Source: Fragilaria crotonensis
Taxonomy: Eukaryota > Bacillariophyta > Fragilariophyceae > Fragilariales > Fragilariaceae
Assembly (NCBI GenBank): GCA_022925895.1
Contig: JAKSYS010000073.1
Span: 1-64,000 of the forward strand
Length of the DNA: 64,000 nt
Direction: 5' to 3'
Made by a program: the position numbers and the translations under genes. Below, piece after piece: positions 52,621 to 64,000 of the stretch (positions are counted from its first letter, which is position 1; each line of letters opens with the position of its first letter). Under the pieces are notes generated by a model. That model made no database searches. It was not told the DNA's origin and saw only the letters and a program-made list of their open reading frames with translations.

Positions 52621-54061
52621 GGAAGTTGATGTTCCAGCTGACTTGTTTTGGTAGCGTTCATGGTCATTACTAGGACAACATGAAATAAATGGGCAGATTT
52701 ACCACCAGGAAGGTTTCTGAGTAATTTGTTAAGTTTCCTTCTTCTCGTGATTCGTGGAAATCTGCTGCCACGCACTATTCCTCGACATCATTCTTCGTCG
52801 GCTGTCAGCACTCTTTTCTTGGAGAACATGCACATTTCAGAGGAAGAACATTAATCTGCTTGAAGTCACTTAGACAGGTCAAGCTGCTCATCGAAATCAG
52901 CCACATGTTTGTCGCTGTGAGTGACGTATCCTTGTGCGTACTTGTAAATAGTGTGACATTAAGGGCAATATGACACTTTGCAACTGATATGTATGTTCTC
53001 CTGGAGTGTATTCTTTGCCGTCTTTCCATTGGCAGCTGGCGCGTTTGGAGGTACTACCGGTAGAGGAACTGCTTCGACAATTCTACTGTATGTACTACCT
53101 ACTCGGAGTGCTACCGGTAGTAGTCTGTTGGATAGTCGGAGTACTACGGCTGGTTGCAATAAAGGAAAACTTATAGTAGCCCACGTAGACTCTAGTACAA
53201 AAGAATAGCATTAACCCTGTCGACCTAAAATTATCACGGCAAATTACATCCTTCGTTCGTCTCACAATGGCGCTCAAAGATCTCTCAAGATCTCCGTTGT
53301 TTCTTGAGCTGCAGTATTTCCACAAGAGGTTATAGACTTGTGTTCAAGTCCATGAATGAAAACCTTACATGGAAATACGGCAGCAATGAAATCACAAAAT
53401 TATACGGTGAACACGCCGCTGCGCTCATCGTAGAAATGCGATACGAGGGTCTCATCACGCGCCACGCTTTCCAAAAAATCAAGAACGAAGTTTAGTATGG
53501 CTTAGTACGTAGAATCGTTAAATGCCAAATAAATCTATACGAGGGTCTACGCATCGTACTAAAATCATCATCATCATGCAACCAGCTATATGTACTGTGG
53601 TCTGTGGTGGCCTGGTTGAGAATTTGGGAAATTTTAGGTTGAAATAACTGCCCCTAAGAGTCATTTTTAGGTGTTTTTGTTACCTAAAATTCAGAAAATG
53701 ATTGAGAATGCTTTCTCGTTCCTACGTCCACCTCGTGGTACATGTTTACAGCAAACCAAATACTTCCAATTCAGTTTCTGGAATTTTAGGGAAAGGATCC
53801 ACCTAAACATTGAAGGTTGATGACTGCACTGGTTGGTACCGAATCAATAGTAGTTGCTGATGCCCCGAGATTGGTAAACTCAAACTCACATTTTGCAATC
53901 AAAAGTTATCATTGACAAAATTGTACCAACGACAAGAACCGCACATGTGCACCATGCTGCCTTGGTAGTGCTTGTAAGATGACAAGAAAGGAGAATGGGG
54001 ATTTTCCCATGGCAGCTGTCAGCCGCCGGTATGCATCTTGCAATAAAGTGCTTCATCCTCT
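52621..54061. other. Gene-poor stretch
   Basis: Contains CTACCGGTAG palindromes at about 53055 and 53112. A short frame at 53304-53495 (+, 63 codons, ending FQKIKNEV) may be a remnant but has no recognisable domain and uncertain start. The remainder shows nothing I can support. Confidence 0.35.
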
Positions 54062-54547
54062 TTGTGGTGTTATGAACAGTTTGAGCAAACATTTGCAAGT
54101 AGAGATGAAGCGGAATCATTCAAGAGAGATTGGTGTGATGGAAGAGACAATCCTAGGACGCAGCGCGTGGAGGATGATGATGCAGCAGGTGCTGTTCTGG
54201 CAACAAAGCAAAAGGAGCATGATTGCTTGGTTTCAGAAACCAAGAAGAAGAAGATGATGCCCGATGAATGTCCAAAGCTAAACAGATCACAATCATCCCG
54301 GGAAAACAATTTAAATGAGATTGTTAAACTTGTTATGTGGTTATTTGAGCGGGATGAAGGAAGGGCGACGAAGTTGGTCCATCCATCGTTATCTGTTGAG
54401 ATTGCGTCAGCAACAACAAAAGCAGGTGCTGGTGGAGCAACAGCTGTGAGAGTTGTCATCCGGAAATGGTTAGATGATGATTGTAGTCCTTCTCCGATTG
54501 AATTAGAAGGACTGATGTTCAATGACTTTACAAGCTACCTGTCATAA
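54062..54547 (+). CDS. Unrecognised open frame, possible gene fragment
   Basis: 161 codons, hydrophilic, with a Lys-rich stretch (KKKKMMPDE) and a better-structured second half (LNEIVKLVMWLFERDEGRA, ATAVRVVIRKWLDDD). Codon use looks protein-like, but I know no family. The frame begins without a clear start, so a truncated gene is likely. It lies just left of the copia fossil; whether it belongs to that element cannot be decided from sequence alone. Confidence 0.3.
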   Translation: MWCYEQFEQTFASRDEAESFKRDWCDGRDNPRTQRVEDDDAAGAVLATKQKEHDCLVSETKKKKMMPDECPKLNRSQSSRENNLNEIVKLVMWLFERDEGRATKLVHPSLSVEIASATTKAGAGGATAVRVVIRKWLDDDCSPSPIELEGLMFNDFTSYLS

Positions 54548-54779
54548 AAAAATGGCGTACCGTTGAAAGGGAAAGTCTGTATGAATAAGCGTTCCATCCT
54601 GAATAATCTCTTCAAGCACCACAAGTTCAGACCAAGCGATGAGTTTGTGGATAATGTGAATAAGTACGTGGAAGGCCTTGTGTGGGTTGTAGCGCAGGCT
54701 GCGCAGCAGGGTGGCCTCAGCTCTGTCAAAACAGGCAAATGAGAAATTACATTTCAACAAGGTGGACAACTTTGAACAG

Positions 54780-57110
54780 CCTCAGAGCCGGGACAGTGCA
54801 TCAACATCAATCAGTTGAGTCCAGCACTCCAAGGCTCATTGCCCAAATCAAGGGTTGGCTCACCAAGAAAGGTACAAGGTGGCAACAATCTTTGTTGATC
54901 ACTTCAGTGGTTTGTCCTACATCCACCTTCAGAAGTCAACAAATGCAGATGAAACTCTTGAAGCAAAGCTGGCCTTTGAGAGATATGCTTCCAAGTTCAA
55001 GGTCCAAGTCAAGAGTTATCAAGCTGACAATGGCAGGTTTGCAGAGAACAAGTTCATGGCAGCTGTCAAGGAAGCAGGTCAAACCATCACTTTCTGTGGA
55101 GTCAATGCTCATTTTCAGAATGCTGCTGTTGCAGAAAGAAGGATCAGGACTTTGCAAGACCAAGCAAGAAGCAACCATGTTGATTCATTCTCAACACAGG
55201 TGGCCCAAGGCTATTGATGCTCATCTTTGGCCTTATGCCCTCAGAGTGGCCAATGAAGGTCACAACTCTACCCCAACAATTGGAAGAGAGGATCACAAGT
55301 CTCCCTTTGAGTTGTTTGCAAGGTCTGAAGTCACTCCAAATTTGAATCTTTTTTGACCATTTGGATGTCCTGTGTTTGTCCTTGACATCAAGATGCAATC
55401 TGGCCAGAAATTGCCCAAGTGGGAGGTCAGATTGCACATGGGAGTCTACCTTGGCAAATCCATGCAACATGCCCGCACTGTGGCTCTTGTTCTCAACCTC
55501 AAGACTGACCATGTCTCTCCTCAGTTTCATGTCACATTTGATCCCAAGTTTGAGACGGTCAGGCAGTCCCTTGGAAACCTTTCTCCACTATCAGAATGGC
55601 AGAAGCTGTGTGGGTTCAAAGCCACATCACCTTCCAGGCTTCAAGGCATCAAGCAACCAGCTCAAGCTCAAGGTTTGCAAGATGGTGTTCCCTTCATGGA
55701 GTTTGATCTGGTGGAACCTAGGGAAGCAGTCAATGAGGGAGAAGTTCAAGCGGCATCTCAAACACCACTTCCAGTTTCTGAGAACAAGGTGAAGAACTTC
55801 CTGTCCAACTCAGGAGGTCTCCAAGACTTAACAAGATCCCAGAGGTATCAACAACAAAGGTCTCTGACGAACCTTCTCCAAGGTCTTTGATGTTTGGCAA
55901 CTTTGAAGCCAAGTTGGAGGACAAGCTTCCTTATTATGTGGCCTTTGGAGCTATCAAAGAGTGGGTGGACATTGACAGAGAGCAGCATCCCATGCTGGCT
56001 TATGCCGCCTCCACGGATCCCGACACTATGTACTACCATGGCTGAGGCCATGAGGGAGCCGGATCGCGCCAAATTCTTCAAGGCAATGGAGAACGAAGTC
56101 AAGAGTCACACCAAAAACGAAGTTTGGGGAGAGTCGGTCCCAAGGTCATCAGTCACTCCAGGAACCAAGATTCCTCCAGCAGTGGGGCCATGAAGTGCAA
56201 GCGCCGAATTGCAACCAGGGAAGTCTACAAATGGAAGGCAAGGCTCAACTTTGATGGGTCCAAGCAAGAGGAAGGAGTCAACTATTGGGAGACCTTCTCA
56301 CCTGTGGCACCATGGGCAGCCATCAGAATGGTGCTCATCACAACATAGATTCATGGGTGGTTCACAAAGCAAATTGATTTTGTGTTGGCATATACTCAAG
56401 CAGATGTGGAGTGCCAGCTCTACATGGCCATCCCAAAAGGCTTTGAGGTTCAAGATGATGGTCAAGGCTTTGTCCTCAAGCTCAAGAAGAAGCTCTTCTG
56501 TCAGAAGAAAGCAGGCAGAATTTGGAACCAGCATCTGGTCAACAAACTCAAGGAGGTTGGACTCATTCCAATTGATGAATGCCTATTCTACAAAGGGAAG
56601 TCAGTGTTTGTCCTCTATACTGATGATTCCATCTTGGCTGGACCAGATCCTTTAGAATTGGATGACATCATTCAAGAAATGAAGGCAGTGGAGCTCAACC
56701 TCACTGTTGAAGGAGACATCTCTGATTTTCTTGGAGTTCAAATTGACAGGATCAATGACAACACCTTCAATCTTTCTCAACCTCATCTCATCAATGACAT
56801 CATCAAGGAACTGCGCTTGGATGCTGGTCAAAATGTGGCAATCAAGAATACCACTGGAGCTTCAAGCAAGGTTCTCTGCAGGCATCTGGAATCTCCTCCT
56901 TTTGATGATCACTTCAATTATTGCCGGGTTATTGGTCAGATGAACTATCTGGAGAAGTTGGCACTATCTCTATTCATCCTGTCTCAACTGAAGACATGCT
57001 TGCAGATATCCTTACCAAGGTCTGCAATGAAGAGACTCACACCAAGTTGCACAAGCAGTTGATGGGGTGGTAGTCAAAGGACTTTGTCAAGCGAGTGAGG
57101 GAGTAAAAGG
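54780..57110 (+). mobile_element. Ty1/copia-type LTR retrotransposon fossil
   Basis: A broken partial copy. Parts seen in order are an integrase core region (left third) and a reverse transcriptase region with an LYTDDS-type active site (right half). Gag and protease are not recognisable, RNase H is not seen complete, and no 5' LTR was found; the sequence after about 57110 could be a remnant of the 3' LTR. The coding region is interrupted about half a dozen times. The amount of decay with still readable protein similarity suggests moderate age. Family resemblance is to the diatom copia lineages. Confidence 0.85.
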
Positions 57111-58260
57111 AAAGTGACTGTGATGGCGTCTACAGTCGTGATCATACTCTACCTCTCCTTCCTTCCGTTTGTCAACCTGAGTCATGCTTCGGTTCTCTTT
57201 TGCATGATTGAGTCACGCTTTGCGTTCGCGTTCTCGTAAGTGTTTGCATCATTATTCTTCGGTCATTGTCAAATGCTCCGCGGACATATATCAACAAGAA
57301 GCGCAATCGCCAGCTGACCTCAAAAGAGAACACAAACTAGTGCATCATCAAATCTACATATTACATGCTTTTTATATTTCAATATATATCTTTGGGATTC
57401 AGTATCTTTCAACAATCATTCTACTCAAGGGATTCTGAAGAACTAACAAGAACAGAAAGAACAAGGAAAGTGCAGCTTCAGAGCTCTCATTCGGTCGTTC
57501 CAAATTCATTTCCTTCATGTTTTCATGCTCTCACAATTAGTCTATTGCAATATGACAACCCTACTAAGTATTTTAACTAATTTGTCGTTTCAGAACCCTT
57601 ATTTGTTGCTCCACCCATTGCCCCAAATGCTTTGTATCAGCAACTTCATTCGGCAATCATACTGATGATTGGTTTCCTCCCATACTGGACAACCCAAAGA
57701 ACAAGCACCTAGTATCATGTGTACTAGTCTCTCTTGCTTTCTTGATTCATGAGCAGGAGGCGGGTGGTTCCTCGGAAGTGCAACTCATTTCACAAATGCA
57801 CTCAACTGTACTACTACTAGCTACGGAGTACAGCAGATGGGATTCCACCTCCATCCCCCCTCCTTAAGTTTGGAGTCCATTTCAAACATTTCAGTAAGGT
57901 GTCCAGTTAATTCCGACAAGCATGAGGATGATCCGCAAAGAAAAGGAGGCTACTCAGTTCAAGCTATGGATGGTTGGACATTTTACCAATCTCACGCCAT
58001 GCGAGGACTGATGAGAATGGAATTTTAAAGCAATGGACTTGGGGAAAATCTAAGGAGGCAGAAAGTTTTAAGGTACCTTCGCAACCTTCTTGGATAATCA
58101 CCCACATCGGTCCGATGCACTAGCTCTGACTGTATAAAGGTCAAGTCATTTCCTTTGATACAAGAACTTTACCATTGCATGACAGCAAGAAGGAATCATG
58201 CTGTCCTGCCAAGGAGCACCACATGAGCACCATCGTTGTTCAGGTTTCACCATGTGCACA
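57111..58260. other. Gene-free stretch right of the copia fossil
   Basis: The first few hundred bases may be retroelement 3' terminal sequence. The rest is AT-rich with no supported gene on either strand. Confidence 0.35.
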
Positions 58261-58475
58261 TTAGCTAAGCTGATGCTTTGGCACATTGACACCGGCAATT
58301 ACATCATCAATATCATCATCCTCAGGATCTCCATACTCAGGTGAAACGACTTCAAAATGCCCACAATCTTCAACATCTAGCACTGTCATCAACACTGCTT
58401 TGTTCTGCCACCTTCTTGCCATGAGAAGATTCTTCACTCCGGGTACAAGTTTACCAACATCATGCTTGTCTTCAC
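58261..58475 (-). pseudogene. Unrecognised coding remnant
   Basis: On the minus strand about 70 codons read as protein-like sequence, including NLLMARRWQNKAVLMTVLDV and an acidic stretch (PEYGDPEDDDIDD), ending at a stop at 58261-58263. Upstream a roughly 40-bp sequence (core TCTTCACTCCGGGTACAA) is duplicated at about 58432 and 58471 and the frame is lost. No family recognised; probably an old transposon-derived fragment. Confidence 0.3.
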
Positions 58476-59090
58476 TCCGGGTACAACTTCACCACCATCA
58501 TGTTTGGAATACATCTTTTGCAACTTGTTGCAGATATGATTGACATGAGATTTACCAAGTGCTCAAATTCACCCATTACGGAAGTGCTTGAGTCCCTGTG
58601 TGAACAACATGCTATTGTTCAATTTGCTTTTGTTGTTTGTCACTTTCCTGAATTATGGTGGATACTGATGCCCAACTAATCCACTGCAATTACTTCACAG
58701 GACACCACTTTCCTCAATATATTGGATGTTCTTTGCTGCCTGCGATTTCAGCACTTTGATTTTGTCCATTAGCAACTCCACCTATCGGGCAATTGCCATA
58801 ACAGATTGGAAGCGTTTCTTCCAAACCTCTGCAACACAATTCTCTTTTTGTCACCGTCAGTCACAGTCCATTGTTTTCTTGTTGATATGCACTGGATGCA
58901 ACCAATAGACAATGGACTGTGGAAGAACAAAGAACAAAAAGAAAGGAAAGGACCTGAGTGTTATGTTTGTTTATTTGTTGTTTGAAATGGTTGCTGTGAA
59001 ATGGATATGGCTGGATGATAATGGATAATGGATGAATGTGCAAAGTTGTGGCACCTTGTATATCTATATAAGTGTATACAATATATATAG
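58476..59090. other. Gene-free stretch left of the LINE
   Basis: AT-rich, with no supported gene. An ATAT-rich microsatellite (about 59055-59095) sits where the 3' end of the minus-strand LINE is expected. Confidence 0.35.
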
Positions 59091-59227
59091 AGCTAATTAT
59101 CAGGTTGTCACCGTCTCTGATCTTTGTTCAAGACCTGAGTGTGTATCCCACTGGGCCAAACCGTATTACAGGTTGGCGTCAGTTGTTTTTATCCTAATCC
59201 AAACTTTCCTAACGTGTGGTCCCGGGT

Positions 59228-60410
59228 TCATGTAATATAACTGTGTCTGGTGGTCGAAAGAAATGTGTCATCAGCAGTTGCCCCGGCTTTGGTCATTCGC
59301 TCCCGTGACATGTGAGTATATTGCAGCCATCGTCTTCTTGACGCTGGGCTTTTCTTGAGTAGTTCGCCTATCGGTTGATCACAGTAATGTTGATCCCTTG
59401 CCTGTAGTAAATCTGGGTGTGCATACAATTCTCTTATCTCACGGGCTTCCGAGTCTCTGATATCTTTTATTTCTTGTTCGTCGGATTGGTGGAGAACTTT
59501 GTTCCGGCTTTTCCATAGACGTTGTGTGACGTGGTTTAAATGTCGTAGTATGGATGTGAGCTGTGTGAATCCTTCACCTTGCTGTTCTTTGTTTGCATGA
59601 TCGTAGATGTCTTCTTCTGCCAGTTGTCGCCACTCCACACTCATGTAGCCCTTGACTGCGTTGTCCCATCCAATAGATTCTTGATCCTTGAGTGCGCTGG
59701 AGATTCTATCGCGCATTTTCGTGGGAAATGTCAGGAGCATATACATGGTCGTCGAACCAAGCCATCACCTCCTTCACAAGCGTATAGTGGGTGACATTCT
59801 CGAGGTGACATATTTTTCTAAACTCGCTGAGCGCCTGCACTCGATCCGGATTGTGTTGACATTGAAGGACATGTACCGTCGTCTCGATTTGTACCCTACA
59901 GCATGGGCATTTGTCCAGATTGTCGCTCTTGATTGCAGATACTCTTTCCCGTCGCGTTCCGGTGTGCCACTGGTCGAAGATGAATTTTGTATGAGCAACT
60001 TGAACGGTTGGAGTCAGCTTGCGATAAAAACGGCCGAATAATTCGAAATCAATTCGGGCCCAGGTTTGGTTAGACCATCGCTGGCGAGACTGGATATAGT
60101 GCCGAAGGTGATAACCGTTAATATGAAAGCGTAGTGGTGCCTCCTCTTGGCCAACAACCACACGTATGCCGTTAACAGATATGACTGGCGGAGAGAACGT
60201 TGCGTACGATACCACGTTGCAAGATGATCTGCGCAATTGTTCAGCTTTGAGTTGTTGCTCTGTCCGACGCTGTCCGTCTGGTGTCCTTAACCCAGACAGG
60301 ATGGATACGCCGTCGCATGTTTGCAGTTTCAGCCTTGATAATACCCAGATAGTCGGCGTTGCTCGGTTGCCGCTGTTTCTTACGTGTTCTCTCTGTTGCT
60401 TTTGTAACAT
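59228..60410 (-). pseudogene. LINE C-terminal region with zinc motif
   Basis: Two overlapping frames (60410-59706 and 59746-59228) carry TKFIFDQWHTGTRRER, CPCC followed by TTVHVLQC (a CCHC-type zinc motif), and a helical end with WLQYTHMSRERM. They overlap at about 59706-59746, so one frameshift divides them. The end stop is at 59228-59230. Confidence 0.7.
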
Positions 60411-60775
60411 TGCTTCGTGATGGCCACTTTACTGTCCGTCACCCATCGAAAAGTGCATTTATGTTGTTTTGTTCCCCATCTAGAATGAACCAAGGACAAG
60501 AAAATCAGAGACGCGGCGTATCCGCCAAGTTCGCAGCGCGTTGAGTTCGACGTATCAAGCGGTCCATCCACCGGACCCGCTCCCTCCATCAGGACTTTGT
60601 TCGCTTTGGTGCTAATGACCCAGCCAAAGGTCCCTTGGTGACCCTTCAAGCCCCCTTCAGTTGCTATCGTTACCTTCTGTTTCTTTTGACACTCTTCCCA
60701 TAATTTGTCTCTAGTTGACTTAAGGCAGATGTGCGAGAGATGGCGCCGCCTTGGACGTGGGAGTGATGAGATCAC
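60380..60775 (-). pseudogene. LINE RNase H domain
   Basis: 131 codons with GTFGWVIS, a GPVDG turn, SNSTRCELGGYAASLIFL (catalytic Glu) and FRWVTDSKVAI (catalytic Asp), the expected order for a type I RNase H. The domain would remove the RNA strand after reverse transcription. It lies between the reverse transcriptase and the zinc region, in a different frame from both. Confidence 0.78.
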
Positions 60776-60873
60776 TTTGGATATGTCGTCGGCGCTCTTC
60801 TGGGTCCCAGCCAGTTGTAATTTTGGTTTGCTTCAGGTCTCATAACGAAGGCCTTGGAGATGTGCTCCAGAAC

Positions 60874-62822
60874 CTATCGTACCTGGGATATTGCGACTGG
60901 ATATCGCTTCCATAATCGTCGTTGTGGGTGGGTCAGAATATCCTGTCTTGGCCATGCCTTAATGTCACGGAAGTTAGCTGGACGTCGCGCCTCCAGTGCC
61001 CATGTCTCGATTTTGTTTCTTTCAGTCGGGTCCACAAGTTCCGCGAGAGTAGAGACCTGCAGACGTAGTCGCACGAGATTCAAGAAGTCTTTCTGCTGAC
61101 GAGTGCTGTAGCCTCTCAGACGCTGTACGTCCATTATGCAGCGGTCGTTTCGTCCTAGCAATTTGATAATAAAAGTTTCAGTCAACGTCATCCAAATGTT
61201 ATGATTGGACATAAATTGCCTCATGGATAGAACCCATGTCGGTGTGAGATAAGCAATGTGAAGACTCGGTTCCTCCAAAAGTGAATGTGAAAGGCCAGTT
61301 TCCAATTGAGATTTCTGTAACTGAGGAAGTAGTAGTTGTCCTACCCTCGTGTTCCCATACTCATTTCGATGCCACATTCCCACATTCCGTTCGAAGATTG
61401 AGAAGGTTGAGACCCCCCATTTCCACTGGGCCAAACCGAATTGCAGTGGGCAGTTTAGACGAAAGACCCAGTCTCTGAACAATTGCTGGAATAATCTTTG
61501 ATTGGATGCTGTTGTGCTCCTCTTCGTCAATCGCAATCGCTGGTAGCGAGAAGGGCATTGCTGGTTTGGATACGGATCGGTGAAAAACTCAAACATCCGA
61601 GGGATTCAGCCGCGGAGATCTGAGACAGCTTGCGTACCTATCTGCCTTCTGCTTGAGAACTTTGATATGATCCGAGAAGTCGCCAAGGGGGGTCTGATGA
61701 ACACCCAATATTCGAGACGACTCATTGAGACGTTGTTGGCGTATCGACACGGGTGGACAAGGGTTGGACCCCTGATACAACTTAATTGTTGGGTCTTCTG
61801 CCTTGATTTCGCGCAGGACTGGGCGGCCTTGTCGCCAGTCCCAAAACATGACGTACCAAGAACACTTTGATAAGTTCAGTGCTCCGCCTGAAAAATGAAG
61901 CAGTTGTTCCCATGTTTGAGCGACAGATTCGAGAGCGGTGACAAGTTCCTGTAGGACCTCTCGCCATCGTCTGTCAGACCAATTGCCGTATCGTTGACAA
62001 AAGCATCTACTAGACGAAGTTGTAGTCGGCCTCGAATAAGTGAATTATACGAAGTCTGTTTATTCGCGGTCTACCGGGGTCTTTCTCTATCATGACGTTC
62101 ACTGCCTTACACCACCTTGGTGGTGCAATTCCTCAAAGCAGTGATGGTAGGAATTTCCTCAGGCAGTCCAGAAGTTCTGGATCCATGATAAATGCCTTGT
62201 AATGCCCGAGATGTCTCCCTGACGATGTAGTAGTGGTCTCTTGCCATGATTTGGAACCCTTAATGATGTCGCTGTTTGAGATGTCAAGTTTGATGGGACG
62301 ATGTTCCAACACTGAATTGGGGATGTGGAATGACGCCAGGAATTTGCGAAGCAGTTGGCGATCGCCGTACCAATCCTCTGGGATCTCACCATGTAGACAC
62401 GGTTCGGCTGCTTCTGATAGACTTGTGAATGTTAAGGCGTCATGAATCACACCACTGCCACAAGGAGATTCCGCTGCCGCAAGAAACGCCTCTCGGTTGA
62501 AGCTCAGAATACGTTCTTCTTCGATGTCTTCCCTTGAAACGATGGTATCCCACACAAGTTGATCAGCGTCCGTTTTAAATGTTCGATGAACTTGACCTGG
62601 ATCAGGGAGGTCTGGGTGATCAACCAGTTGAGGAACTTGAATCTGTGAAAGGCTCGAGTATTCGGAGGGATTTATAATCTGTCGGAGTTTCCCGAAGAGT
62701 TGCTTTCCCGCTTCTCCCCGGATGGTGCGAGAGACAATTCGTGCTCGACGTTGAGATTCCTGTATGGTGTTTGGATTGTTGTCTGCTGCGTACTTGGCGA
62801 GAAGTTCGTCGCAACTGCACAC
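60874..62822 (-). pseudogene. LINE reverse transcriptase region with internal deletion
   Basis: An intact N-terminal stretch (62822-62133) includes SSGRHLGHYKA, a motif preceding the fingers. NVMIEKDPGRPRI then LFEADYNF follow in another frame (about 62110-62018). Directly after, the sequence jumps to LVDAFVNDTAIG (about 62015-61975), which corresponds to the catalytic YxDD region. The palm segment that should lie between, with the first catalytic Asp, is missing, and the YxDD equivalent is FVND, having lost one Asp. Downstream frames 61967-61589 and 61596-60874 give the thumb and connection. Confidence 0.75.
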
Positions 62823-63016
62823 GCGACTCTGGGTGGCTTTCTTTTGTGTCTGCCAAAGCGTTTTGGTAGCACGGTTTCACTGAAGTCGCACCTCGTGGAT
62901 TCCAAGCCGACGATTCCGATCCGGGAGCTGAAAAGAAGAGTCTTGGGATTGAATTTGTCGTTCCCATCGTGCGAATGTTTCCGAGTAGTCCATGGAATGT
63001 GTCAATTCCCGTAGTC

Positions 63017-63973
63017 TCAGCTTCCAGTAACGTAGAGTAACCCCTGCGTTCCGTAGGCGTGGTGACCTTTATATTTCTTAGGTCTCGTGACCAGTGCTGC
63101 CTCAGAAACTTTCATAGCTTGTCCCTGGTCTTCATCCCATGCCGTTATAACGCCTCTAACTTGCTGGCGTGTTAATGCATAGTGAGTTTTGAACAAGTTA
63201 TCGATCCGTTCTTTCATCTTATGCTGCTTGTAATAGTCACGAATCGTTTCCAGATAAATGGCAACTAATTCCGGATTTCCGCTACGAAGCCATCGCTGTT
63301 CTTGCTTTGGGAGCATACTTTCCGTGGAATCAACTCCGAGTTGTTGGCGTAAATTCAAATCGACAAACAGAGGTCTGTGATCCGACTGCGGCCCTTCGAA
63401 GTACGATAAAGTCCCTTGTCGACTGATGGCAGCCACCGTCCTTGAACAACCAAATATGTAATCTATTCTACGCTCAGGTGCACCTATGTATGTTGAAGGT
63501 GCAGGATTTGCCTTGTGATCGTCGCTCAGATTGTGGGAATGCAAGAAATCTTGCATTTGAGAATCCGACTCCAGATCAGAATTGGCGTCCAGCATAATGA
63601 GAATTGCATGTCCGTTGTTCTGTAGTTCGGTAATGGTGGAGGCAAGGTCGAGAAAAAATTGTTTCCTCGGTTGCGGTTGCTTCACGCTGTGTTCCTTGAA
63701 GTAAGCATATTCGCAATGAAAGGAACTTCCGAGAGGAGGCGATGTTGCTATGGAACCTCGGCATGTACGGTATCCAGTGATAACGCTCAGTTTATTGTCA
63801 GCCTTACCGATGATAGTGAAGCCACACCAGCGTCCCAATCCTGTTGGATCCGATATGGGAGGACCAAAGACTGTTGTAGTCATATTGCCACGAACGACTT
63901 GAATGGTTCCCCCAGATTGAAAGGTTTCTTTGTTGTCGAGTGGATCAACCTGGCATGATGGTGATCCAAACAC
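63017..63973 (-). pseudogene. LINE endonuclease (APE-like EEP) region
   Basis: About 318 codons. Motifs of the endonuclease/exonuclease/phosphatase fold are seen: ILIMLDANSD (catalytic Asp and Asn), RIDYIF and the terminal SDHRPLFVDL (Asp-His pair). The enzyme nicks target DNA to start reverse transcription. The open frame continues to the right past 63973, and the domain start is likely outside the window. The domain by itself looks undamaged. Confidence 0.82.
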
Positions 63974-64000
63974 TGCTTTGCCGATTTGAAGTTGACGGCG

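Larger units (their letters stand above)
59091..64000 (-). mobile_element. LINE-like non-LTR retrotransposon, decayed, runs off the right edge
   Basis: Reading on the minus strand from the right edge: an endonuclease domain, a reverse transcriptase region, an RNase H domain and a C-terminal region with a CPCC...H...C zinc motif, ending at a stop at 59228. The order EN-RT-RNaseH-zinc motif fits RNase H-bearing LINEs; the clade cannot be assigned by eye. The 5' end is outside the window. Several frameshifts separate the pieces and the reverse transcriptase palm carries an internal deletion near 62017, so it cannot move by itself. No target duplication could be determined. Confidence 0.85.

Noticed and set aside
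53304-53495. Small gene with C-terminal FQKIKNEV
   Set aside because: 63 codons, no domain, uncertain start; kept only as a possible remnant.
58286-58543. Plus-strand Ser/Thr-rich frame
   Set aside because: The minus strand reads more like protein here; the plus frame is its shadow.
1-64000. tRNA, rRNA or CRISPR loci
   Set aside because: No cloverleaf with a GGTTCRANNCC-type arm, no rRNA cores and no regular spacer arrays were seen; the repeats present are irregular and carry no spacers of fixed length.

Overview
The window looks like nuclear DNA of a diatom, probably a raphid pennate. The evidence is compact genes with few short GT-AG introns (60-105 nt), a Ty1/copia fossil of the kind common in diatoms, and eukaryotic housekeeping genes (SAGA ADA1, TELO2, RPF1, Pol I/III AC19, Ded1/DDX3) packed head to head or tail to tail. 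Intergenic DNA is strikingly rich in GTAC and ACCGGT words. I saw no tRNA, rRNA, CRISPR or operon structure. The assignment to a diatom is inference; no marker gene here names the species.

Layout. 1-1.8 kb: inverted-repeat elements with degenerate satellite arrays. 2.3-11.9 kb: one very large ubiquitin-specific protease (+), interrupted by three apparent one-base losses. 12.0-14.5 kb: a four-exon ARM-like protein (-). 15.2-17.8 kb: a complete hAT transposon with 8-bp target duplications and a long transposase. 17.8-21.3 kb: gene-poor DNA with a TA-flanked MITE. 21.3-23.3 kb: Ded1/DDX3 helicase. 23.6-26.1 kb: TELO2 (-). 27.1-31.7 kb: a very long ADA1-like SAGA subunit with two in-frame introns. 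31.9-33.0 kb: single-pass membrane protein (-). 33.5-35.2 kb: cysteine-rich zinc-ribbon-like protein. 35.4-35.8 kb: AC19 (-). 36.4-38.8 kb: FGGY sugar kinase fused to ribulose-phosphate 3-epimerase (-). 39.2-40.3 kb: RPF1. 40.7-41.7 kb: ABHD4/5-like hydrolase (-). 42.0-44.5 kb: a tandem pair plus a single copy of a Mutator-like inverted-repeat family related to the one at the left edge. 44.8-49.7 kb: an apparent tandem duplication of a PP2C phosphatase gene plus a small unknown gene, with the second phosphatase decayed. 50.3-51.4 kb: MeaB/MMAA GTPase. 52.1-52.6 kb: third relative of the small unknown gene (-). 54.8-57.1 kb: broken copia fossil. 59.1-64.0 kb: dead LINE-like non-LTR element (-), running off the right edge.

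The most interesting points are the kinase-epimerase fusion (two consecutive steps from D-ribulose to xylulose 5-phosphate in one chain), the small 'KPxE-FPxIEW' family that travels with PP2C, the intact-looking hAT element, and the inverted-repeat family whose interior is a satellite array that differs in a concerted way between loci. Genes are functionally unlinked apart from the PP2C/IEW pair; several neighbours share divergent promoters (TELO2/ADA1, FGGY-RPE/RPF1, membrane protein/zinc-ribbon protein).
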